NCBI GenBank assembly: GCA_019459485.1
Contig: JAIBEZ010000085.1
Span: 27,966-91,965, forward strand
Length of the DNA: 64,000 nucleotides
Source of the DNA: Prolixibacteraceae bacterium
GTDB lineage: Bacteria; Bacteroidota; Bacteroidia; Bacteroidales; Prolixibacteraceae
Direction of reading: 5' to 3'
Under the pieces are notes generated by a model. It saw only the letters and a list, made by a program, of their open reading frames with translations, ran no database searches and was not told where the DNA came from. Both the position numbers and the translations under genes were made by a program. Shown piece by piece: positions 37,913-44,488 of this stretch (the stretch's first letter is position 1; the number at the start of each line of letters is the position of its first letter).

Positions 37913-38683
37913 TTAAAATTTCAGGTGTTTTACCGATTCTCCGTTATTTTTGATTTCAAGCAAGGCATCGATTCCGGTCTCCAAATGTTCTTTTACAAAG
38001 TTGTTCGTCACAATCTGATCGCTCGCATCGGTCTTTACACCTGTTGAAATCATTGGCTGATCAGACACCAGCAACAAGGCTCCGGAAGGAATCTGATTGT
38101 AAAAACCAACCGTAAAAATGGTGGCAGTTTCCATGTCGATGGCCATTGCCCTCGATTTTTCGAGGTATTTTTTGAAGCGTTCGTCGTATTCCCAAACACG
38201 TTTATTCGTGGTATAAACAACGCCGGTGTAATAATCGTGCTTCCGGTTTCGAATGGCGGTTGAAACTGCGCGTTGAAGATTAAATGCCGGAAGTGCAGGT
38301 ATTTCAGGAGGTAAATAATCATTGGATGTACCTTCGCTGCGGATGGCTGCAATCGGAAGGATAAAATCGCCCAATTGATTTTTGGGTTTCAGACCGCCGC
38401 ATTTTCCCAGAAACAAAACAGCTTTCGGATGGATCGCGCTCAAAAGATCCATCATGGTAGCGGCATTCGGGCTGCCCATTCCAAAATTGATGATGGTGAT
38501 TCCCTCAGCGCTTGCGTTGGGCATATTTTTATTTTCCCCGACAACCGGCACACCGAATTTTTTCGCAAACATATCCACGTAGAGGTGGAAATTAGTGAGC
38601 AAAATCAAATCATCAAATTCGTTTAAAGGCCTTCCGGTATATCGGGGGAGCCAGTTTGAAACAATTTCTTCTTTCGTCTTCAT
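37913..38683 (-). CDS. amn: AMP nucleosidase
   Basis: Splits AMP into adenine and ribose 5-phosphate. 256 residues, the short bacteroidete form without the N-terminal extension of the Escherichia enzyme. It has the nucleoside phosphorylase fold motifs INFGMGSPNAATMMDLL, VLFLGKCGGLKPK and the substrate motif AIDMETATIFTVGF. It is the first gene of an operon with holA, rhomboid, HAD phosphatase and class IV aminotransferase. Confidence 0.93.
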   Translation of the reverse strand: MKTKEEIVSNWLPRYTGRPLNEFDDLILLTNFHLYVDMFAKKFGVPVVGENKNMPNASAEGITIINFGMGSPNAATMMDLLSAIHPKAVLFLGKCGGLKPKNQLGDFILPIAAIRSEGTSNDYLPPEIPALPAFNLQRAVSTAIRNRKHDYYTGVVYTTNKRVWEYDERFKKYLEKSRAMAIDMETATIFTVGFYNQIPSGALLLVSDQPMISTGVKTDASDQIVTNNFVKEHLETGIDALLEIKNNGESVKHLKF

Positions 38684-38837
38684 AAAATTATCATCATATT
38701 ATAATCAGTGTGCTATTTCTTGTTTTTTAACTGTTTTGCAGTTGTATCTATTTGTTTTATAAAGTCTTTTTCCACATTAGATAATTCATTTTTGATGCGT
38801 TCTTTATATTTGAAGCCACTCCAAAAAATCGACTAAT

Positions 38838-39024
38838 TATCCTGAAAGGATAAAATTTGAATAACCACCGGTGAAACCGGTGGCGAAAATGAAATAAAAA
38901 TCACAACCCTGCAAGGGTTGAATTTTTATTGTGCTAATATTCAGCCCCTTTAGGGCTGTGCATCCATCATTCAATTTTCCGTGGGTTTTACCCACGGTTA
39001 TTCAAATTCAGTCCCTTCAGGACT
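38838..39024. repeat. REP-like cluster of six hairpins
   Basis: Six short perfect or near-perfect stem-loops in 187 bases: 38838-38852 (TATCCTGAAAGGATA), 38865-38883 (CCACCGGTGAAACCGGTGG), 38904-38920 (CAACCCTGCAAGGGTTG), 38942-38958 (CAGCCCCTTTAGGGCTG), 38979-38997 (CCGTGGGTTTTACCCACGG) and 39010-39024 (AGTCCCTTCAGGACT). The spacers share words such as ATTCA and GAAT. A related cluster is at 49458-49621. The flanks of this 615-base gap (38684-38837 and 39025-39298) are AT-rich with no convincing gene. Confidence 0.85.
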
Positions 39025-39298
39025 TTTTTTTGACCTTCTTACTTTTCGAAACACTCATATTATATTCAGAATGCGCTTTTTCATTGGCACCTTCATGGCA
39101 ATATGCATTTTTTGCATATTGCTTTCTTTATTTAGTTCACCTTCTTTAAATACATTATTGAGATGCATTAATTGTACATCTATCCTATCACACTTCATAC
39201 ATTTCGTTTGCCACCATACAGATAAATACTCCGAACTTTTTTATCATTACTTTTATCGCCGCAATAAAAACAAAAATACAAACTTTGTTGGCTTCATC

Positions 39299-39754
39299 AT
39301 GCAAAAATTGAATTTGCCCGAATATTCTTTCAGGATTAAAACGACTGAAGGAAAATCCTATATTTTTGATTCGCTCCGGAAAAAATACGTGCGGCTTACT
39401 CCGGAAGAATGGGTGCGGCAGAATTTTGTTCAGTTTCTGGTTGCTGAAAAGAATTATTCAGTTTCCCTAATTACTGTTGAAGCCGCTGTTAAAGTGAACG
39501 GCAATCCGCAACGGGCCGACCTGGTTGTTTTCGACCGCTCCGGAAATCCTGCGCTGGTGGCCGAATTTAAAGCTCCGGAGATAAAAATAAGTCAGCAGAC
39601 TTTCGACCAGATCGTACGGTACAACATGCAACTGAAAGTCAAATTCCTGATTGTCAGCAACGGAATGGATCATTTTTGCTGCCAGATAAACTATGCAGAT
39701 AACTCATATTCCTTTCTTCCTGAAATACCTGATTTTTCCGATTTACTTATTTAA
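39299..39754 (+). CDS. stand-alone HsdR N-terminal-like (PD-(D/E)XK) protein
   Basis: A 151-residue protein matching the N-terminal nuclease-like domain of type I restriction HsdR, a domain found alone next to holA in many Bacteroidota. I choose ATG 39299 (MQKLNLPEYSFRI) since upstream in-frame sequence to 38981 runs through the hairpin repeats. The nuclease core is visible as RADLVVFDRSGNPALVAEFKAP, giving the D-(x)n-E-x-K pattern, and VEAAVKVNGNPQRAD supplies the preceding strand. No methylase, specificity or helicase gene is nearby, so it is not a working type I system. Real role unknown. Confidence 0.82.
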   Translation: MQKLNLPEYSFRIKTTEGKSYIFDSLRKKYVRLTPEEWVRQNFVQFLVAEKNYSVSLITVEAAVKVNGNPQRADLVVFDRSGNPALVAEFKAPEIKISQQTFDQIVRYNMQLKVKFLIVSNGMDHFCCQINYADNSYSFLPEIPDFSDLLI

Positions 39755-39783
39755 ACCACTTCCAGAGTTCTGAAACTGCGAAA

Positions 39784-39813
39784 TTGCTCCGGTATTTATT
39801 TCACGTATATTTG
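39784..39813 (+). promoter_or_regulatory. candidate promoter for the DEAD-box helicase gene
   Basis: TATATTTG at 39806-39813 is an exact TAnnTTTG match, with TTG at 39784-39786 spaced by 19 bases. The start codon follows 25 bases downstream. Confidence 0.5.
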
Positions 39814-39838
39814 CAAGCTGAAACTTATCCACAATATT

Positions 39839-41005
39839 ATGCCCTTTTCGTCATTCGGTATTTCACGTTTTTCATCGTTCGGTTTATCGCCCGATTTATT
39901 GAAAGTTCTGGCTGCTCAAAATTACGCACAGCCGTATCCAATTCAGCAGGAAGCCATTCCTGCCATTCTGAAACGTAAAGATGTTTTGGGCATTGCCAAA
40001 ACCGGCTCCGGAAAAACGGCCAGTTATGTATTGCCTGTTTTGACCAATTTGCAGGGAAATACTGCCTCAAAAAACAGGCATGTCAACGTTTTGGTTTTGG
40101 TGCCAACCCGCGAACTGGCAGTTCAGGTGCAGGAAGTTTTCCATTTATTCGGTTCAGCGCTTCCCGAACGGATCAAATCGCTGGCGGTGTTTGGAGGTGT
40201 TGCCATCAACCCGCAAATGATCGCTTTGCAGAATGTGAACATACTGGTTGCCACTCCCGGAAGACTTTTGGAACTGGTTGAAACGAACGCGGTTCACTTG
40301 TCGGGTATCGATACGCTGATTTTGGACGAAGCCGACAAAATGCTCAATCTTGGGTTCAGGGAAGAAATGAACCGCATCATCGCGCTGTTGCCGAAAAAGC
40401 GTCAGAACCTTTTGTTCTCTGCCACTTTGAGCGACGACATCAGCAGCATTAACCAAATTTTACTGCACGATCCGGTGGTAATTAAAATCGAATCGGAAAC
40501 CGACAACATTGACCTGATCGATCAATTGGGCTATTTTGTTTCCGAAGAAAAAAAAGGACCGCTACTGCGCTATTTAATCAAAAGCAAAGACCTTACACAA
40601 GTGCTGGTTTTCACCTCATCGGTTTACAAGGCTGACAATGTTGCCGATAAACTCCGGAAAAATGGGATTGACGCCGCAGCCATGCACAGTAAAAAGAGCC
40701 AGAAAGCCAGAACCGATGCTTTAGGTAAATTCAAAACGGGTAAACTTCGGGTGTTGGTGGCAACCGATCTGATTTCGCGCGGTATCGACATTGAATTTTT
40801 GCCCCACGTGATCAATTACGAATTGCCCCGTTCGCCCAAAGATTATATCCACCGTATTGGCAGAACCGGTCGCGCAGAATCTTCCGGCGAAGCCATTTCC
40901 TTTGTTACTCCTGAAGACCAGCATCATTTCAAAATCATTCAAAAGAAAATGGGCAAATGGGTCACCATGATCGACAGCGAAAACCTTGACTTAAAAGGTT
41001 TTTAA
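39839..41005 (+). CDS. DEAD-box ATP-dependent RNA helicase
   Basis: RNA helicase of 388 residues, core only with no C-terminal extension. Motifs in order: Q motif (FSSFGLSPDLLK, YPIQQEAIP), I AKTGSGKTAS, Ia PTRELAVQ, II LDEADKM, III FSATLSDD, IV VLVFTSSVYKADNVA, V DLISRGIDIE and VI YIHRIGRTGRA. RhlE-like by general similarity. Eight bases separate it from the DUF2293 gene, with which it likely forms an operon including the broken YchJ gene. Confidence 0.95.
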   Translation: MPFSSFGISRFSSFGLSPDLLKVLAAQNYAQPYPIQQEAIPAILKRKDVLGIAKTGSGKTASYVLPVLTNLQGNTASKNRHVNVLVLVPTRELAVQVQEVFHLFGSALPERIKSLAVFGGVAINPQMIALQNVNILVATPGRLLELVETNAVHLSGIDTLILDEADKMLNLGFREEMNRIIALLPKKRQNLLFSATLSDDISSINQILLHDPVVIKIESETDNIDLIDQLGYFVSEEKKGPLLRYLIKSKDLTQVLVFTSSVYKADNVADKLRKNGIDAAAMHSKKSQKARTDALGKFKTGKLRVLVATDLISRGIDIEFLPHVINYELPRSPKDYIHRIGRTGRAESSGEAISFVTPEDQHHFKIIQKKMGKWVTMIDSENLDLKGF

Positions 41006-41013
41006 ATACATCT

Positions 41014-41691
41014 ATGGAAAACGACATCAGAATTGTAAAACCCGGCGCCCGGAATGAATTGATTGGACCGAAAGGTGAAATTCTCACGCCACCGCAGGGC
41101 TGGACTTTTTTGCCTGCCGGAGATGCCGGTATAACCAGAAAAGTAACTTCGAAAGGAGCATACTGGAGGGTTGAAGTTAAAAAGGGACGGCGGACCATTT
41201 CGCTGGGAATTTGGGCTCCGGCACCAACCATCGCAGAAGCCAGACAAGCAGTTCAGGAAGTTCGGTTAACCGATGAATACAAAAAGAAACAGACTTCCGC
41301 TGCAGAACGACGCGAAAAGAAACAAGTGGAGTACGATGCCGAATTTTGCCAGGCGGTTGAATGTTTTCTCGATTTCCACAAAGATTACAAAGAAATTGAG
41401 AGAAAACTGGCAAAAGCAGTAACGGTACATGCCATTCCGGTGGGAAGTGGAACTGTGGCACGCACGCAAATGATTCCCATTGAAGAGCGGGCTGCTCTCG
41501 CCGTTATCGCCTGGATGCGGCATCAAACAACGGCTTACGATAACCTGAAAATTGCCCGAATTAAAGGAGAACGCCGTGCCGTGAGACGATCGCTGGCACA
41601 ACAATCAGCAGCAATACTTACCAATTACCGCGACGGCCGCGTGGCGATAGAAAATTGTCCGCTGCAAAAAGCGATGAGTAAACTTCAATAA
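41014..41691 (+). CDS. DUF2293 domain protein
   Basis: Protein of 225 residues. The C-terminal half carries the DUF2293 signature: HAIPVGSGTVARTQMIPIEE, RAALAVIAWMRHQTTAYD and KIARIKGERRAVRRSLA. The N-terminal half is a charged, possibly nucleic-acid-binding region (KGAYWRVEVKKGRRTISLG). Biochemical function is not known to me. It follows the helicase by 8 bases and precedes the YchJ-like gene by 7. Confidence 0.85.
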   Translation: MENDIRIVKPGARNELIGPKGEILTPPQGWTFLPAGDAGITRKVTSKGAYWRVEVKKGRRTISLGIWAPAPTIAEARQAVQEVRLTDEYKKKQTSAAERREKKQVEYDAEFCQAVECFLDFHKDYKEIERKLAKAVTVHAIPVGSGTVARTQMIPIEERAALAVIAWMRHQTTAYDNLKIARIKGERRAVRRSLAQQSAAILTNYRDGRVAIENCPLQKAMSKLQ

Positions 41692-41698
41692 ACCGAAC

Positions 41699-42094
41699 AT
41701 GCAAAATTTGTGTCCGTGTGGTTCGAGTCGCTCCTATTTAGATTGTTGCTAACAAATATTTTCAGCAATAAACGACGCAGTAACAGCGCAGGCGCTAATG
41801 AGATCGCGCTACGTAGCTTTTACTCTGGCGAATGTTGACTACCTGATGCGCAGTCATTCTTCAAAGACGCGACCGGTCAAAGATCGGAAAAACATTGAAA
41901 AATGGGCAAAGTCAGTGACCTGGATGGGACTTGCCATCCTTGAAACGGAAGCCGGAGAAGCCAGCGACGAGATTGGTTACGTGGAGTTCAAAGCTACATA
42001 TCTGGAAAACGGGAAGCTGCAACAGATTCACGAAAAATCGCTCTTCCACCGCGAAAACGGGAAATGGGTGTATGTTTCGGGATTACACAAGTAA
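41699..42094 (+). pseudogene. YchJ/SEC-C protein gene interrupted by one in-frame TAA
   Basis: UPF0225 (YchJ-like) protein. From ATG 41699 the frame gives NLCPCGSSRSYLDCC, the SEC-C zinc motif that opens these proteins, then TAA at 41750-41752. The same frame resumes as QIFSAINDAVTAQALMRSRY and continues through YLMRSHSSKTRP, WMGLAILETEAG and HEKSLFHRENGKWVYVSG to a TAA at 42092. One nonsense codon thus splits an otherwise intact gene of about 130 codons. An ATG at 41798 could still give a shorter product lacking the zinc motif. Confidence 0.82.
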
Positions 42095-42249
42095 TTATTG
42101 GATATTTCTATAAACAGGTATTGATAAAACCTGATGCGGTATCGTTTGGGGGGATTGAAAAAGGTGTTTTTCGGTTTTAGTTGGAGAATTGCCCAATTAC
42201 TTTTCAAGCCAATAATCCGTCAGTCGACAGGTCTTTAGCTAACCTGAAA

Positions 42250-42410
42250 GCGGCAGAGCCGCAGAATATTTGTAGCACAAAAGTCAATAAAGCGGGTAAG
42301 GTGCAGCGCACCGGAATATCAAAAATAAATATATACTCTATTTCGGTGCGCTGCACCTCTTGCCTGAATTGCAAGCCATAAACTACAAATATCAACAGTG
42401 CGCTGCACCT
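42250..42410. repeat. GC-rich hairpin element with 14-base perfect arms
   Basis: GCGGCAGAGCCGC at 42250-42262 is a short hairpin. GGTGCAGCGCACCG (42300-42313) pairs perfectly with CGGTGCGCTGCACC (42344-42357) around an AT-rich 30-base loop, and a third copy of the word, AGTGCGCTGCACCT, is at 42397-42410. It is part of a 960-base gene-free stretch (42095-43054). Confidence 0.8.
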
Positions 42411-42472
42411 AAAAGTGGTTTGAAATTCCATTTGGTTTAACAGGACGGCAATATTTTTAGAAGCTATTTAAA

Positions 42473-42597
42473 TTTCCCGTAGGGAAAGTATGTGGGTAGA
42501 AAAGTTGTAGTCTTCATTCCAGGTTTTGTCCCGTACGGGACAAAATATAGTTGCATATCATTTACTTTCTACCCACATTTTGTTCCTAACGGAACAA
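42473..42597. repeat. nested palindrome element
   Basis: TTTCCCGTAGGGAAA (42473-42487), then ATGTGGGTAGAAA (42490-42502) inverted as TTTCTACCCACAT (42566-42578). Between them lies the palindrome TTTTGTCCCGTACGGGACAA (42524-42543, extending to 42545), and after them TTGTTCCTAACGGAACAA (42580-42597). The stems share the pattern CCC/TCC-GTA/CGT-GGG/GGA, so one repeat family with several hairpins is likely. No gene is visible inside. Confidence 0.82.
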
Positions 42598-42620
42598 TCG
42601 AATGAAATATAAACACTCTT

Positions 42621-42755
42621 AACAGGACGGGCATTTTCTCTAACATGACGGCTTCCCAGATAACATGGCGACAATTTCTACCAACATGAAGGCTTCCCCA
42701 CGTAACATGGCGGCTCCCGAACCAACATGGCGGGCATTTTTATCAACAGGACGGC
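42621..42755. repeat. seven-unit helically phased ~21-base repeat
   Basis: Units starting AACATGGCGG or AACAGGACGG begin at 42621, 42642, 42662, 42683, 42704, 42724 and 42745, giving steps of 21, 20, 21, 21, 20 and 21 bases, which is two DNA helical turns. An eighth isolated unit is at 42439. Consensus core AACATGRCGGC followed by a less conserved half. Bases 42756-43054 show no gene I would support. Confidence 0.8.
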
Positions 42756-43054
42756 AAAATCTTTAGCAGGGCGAGTGTGGGCGAGGCTTTTAGCTGAATG
42801 CTCCTTTTAAAGCCCTGAAAAGTTCGAACCTTTTCAGTGCAAAAACGCACCACAATTCCAGAATTAAAATCAATAATTCGTTTTGATTTGTAAACATAAC
42901 CGCTTACTTTTAACGCAATGTAAAAAACAAACACTTAGACAACAGAATTGCATATAGATAAAGATCGTAAGGTTGAGAAGTGGTATGAATCTTCCTGGAT
43001 TTCCTAGTTGCTGTAACAACAACATAGGGCTGTACAAAAAACTAAATTAACTGC

Positions 43055-44212
43055 ATGATAAACATTTTAGAACTACTGAATAATCCTCAAATGAATCCTG
43101 AGAAGTATTTCGAAGTTATGCGAGACTTTCGTAAGGGAGGACTTAATCCAGAAATGTACCCAGAATTTATTGAAACAATAAAACAGTTACCCAGATTAGG
43201 TCAAAGACGGACTTCAGACTTTCATATTTTTGACAAGTTCAATTTAATTGACATATCTGAAGACGATTTTGCAGTTATTATGCGTGAGATGCAGAGACGT
43301 GGAATACAGAAAAGTAAAAAATGCTGGCACCCAGAGGCAAGTTCTACTACATGCAATATTAATGCGGAAGGAAATATAATTGTTTCTGCCGCACATTCTA
43401 TCCAAAACAATGGCGTTTTAAGTAAGATTGTCGAAAGCGGACATGTAATGGGTTATTCTCTTGACAAAGTGCCGTTTGATGGAAAAAAACTCGGAAAAGA
43501 TCATGCTTCAATATTTTGGGGGTTCTGCAATACTCATGATTCTATCTTTAGACCAATTGAAATCAGTCCTTATACAGGTTCATTAGAACAACATTTTTTA
43601 TTTGCATACAGAGGTTTTGTTGTTGCAGTACACAAAAAGATAGAAGTTTCAAATTGGATAAATTTTGGAGACCAGGCCGATAATGACATAATTGAGAACA
43701 AAAAAATATTTGATAAGGCAATTCTCGATAAAGACTATTCAGTAATTGAAACACAGGTTTTTGAATTATCTGCATTTTATCCGATTGCAGTTTCATCGTC
43801 ATTCTATTTGGAATTTGATTTTGAGGGTAATCCAATTGAGCATTCTGATGATAGAATTGAAGCCATTTTTGTTACTTTACTTCCAACTGATAATAGAACC
43901 TATTTCTTGTTAAGCTATTTTCTACAAGACAAGAAATTATATGGGAATTTAGGAAATCAATTAAGATCGAGAAATAATTTAAAGTCAGACATTACAGTGC
44001 TGTTAGCAGCACATGTGGAGAATATATATTTTAATCCAACATATTATAATACATTTATAAAAGAACAAGAAGATTTATTGGAAACAGTTTTCCTTGAGGC
44101 ACAGTTGGACGAAGGATTGATTAACGTTAATGGAGAAATTACAGTTAATCAATCCTTCACTCCTCCAAATTATTTAAATAATCCATACAGAGTCAACTTC
44201 TTTGGATACTGA
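43055..44212 (+). CDS. orphan protein with zinc-finger/HNH-like residue pattern
   Basis: Protein of 385 residues that I cannot name. It is visibly richer in A/T codons than its neighbours, suggesting transfer. Residues about 85-165 contain Cys90-x-His92, Cys100, His114 in IIVSAAHSIQ, His130 in SGHVMGY and Cys158-x-x-His161 in FWGFCNTHDSIF, a spacing like treble-clef or HNH (His-Me) finger nucleases where Cys/His pairs hold zinc and one His is catalytic. The rest (about 170-385) has no motif I know. It lies alone between stacked repeats and the P-ATPase gene. Any nuclease role is inference; it could equally be a structural zinc domain. Confidence 0.75.
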   Translation: MINILELLNNPQMNPEKYFEVMRDFRKGGLNPEMYPEFIETIKQLPRLGQRRTSDFHIFDKFNLIDISEDDFAVIMREMQRRGIQKSKKCWHPEASSTTCNINAEGNIIVSAAHSIQNNGVLSKIVESGHVMGYSLDKVPFDGKKLGKDHASIFWGFCNTHDSIFRPIEISPYTGSLEQHFLFAYRGFVVAVHKKIEVSNWINFGDQADNDIIENKKIFDKAILDKDYSVIETQVFELSAFYPIAVSSSFYLEFDFEGNPIEHSDDRIEAIFVTLLPTDNRTYFLLSYFLQDKKLYGNLGNQLRSRNNLKSDITVLLAAHVENIYFNPTYYNTFIKEQEDLLETVFLEAQLDEGLINVNGEITVNQSFTPPNYLNNPYRVNFFGY

Positions 44213-44279
44213 AAGAATTACGCTGCCAAAAAGAAGGCGACAATAGGTAGGTCAAGTATAGAATTAAGAGATAAGCACC

Positions 44280-44308
44280 AAGGACAAAATCAAAGACAAT
44301 TTGTCCTT
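44280..44308 (+). terminator. hairpin after the orphan gene
   Basis: AAGGACAAA (44280-44288) pairs with TTTGTCCTT (44300-44308), 68 bases after the stop of the orphan gene. No T-run follows, so terminator function is uncertain. Confidence 0.4.
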
Positions 44309-44393
44309 GATATATAGAATTGAAAAATATCGTCAATTGAAAACGAAAAAGAATGTCAGCCTAAAAAAAATTTAGCAGAATAACCGAATACCG

Positions 44394-44445
44394 GGCATAA
44401 AAAATCCCAATACCGTAAAAGGTCAATAGGATTTTACTTTATGCC
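44394..44445. terminator. hairpin at the 3' end of the P-ATPase gene
   Basis: GGCATAAAAAATCC (44394-44407) pairs imperfectly with GGATTTTACTTTATGCC (44429-44445). It lies 43 bases beyond the ATPase stop on the minus strand, with T-rich flanks, and could terminate either strand. Confidence 0.5.
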
Positions 44446-44488
44446 TTGTTTTGCATTAAATACCTTTTAGGCAATCATATTTCCCCTC

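Noticed and set aside
38838..39024. CRISPR array
   Set aside because: Stems differ in sequence, spacing is irregular and no cas gene is near; these are palindromic repeats, not direct repeats with unique spacers.
38981..39298. Possible 106-residue N-terminal extension of the HsdR-like protein
   Set aside because: The frame is open but it crosses a REP-like hairpin and AT-rich non-coding DNA; ATG 39299 fits the family's usual length.
41720..41730. GGTTCGAGTCG as a tRNA T-loop
   Set aside because: It lies in the YchJ coding frame and no acceptor stem or anticodon arm surrounds it.
42621..42755. CRISPR or small-RNA array
   Set aside because: The unit is too short (about 21 bases) with no constant repeat longer than about 11 bases and no spacers.
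42743..42934. 63-codon open frame on the minus strand
   Set aside because: It overlaps the last units of the phased repeat and shows no motif or ribosome-binding site.
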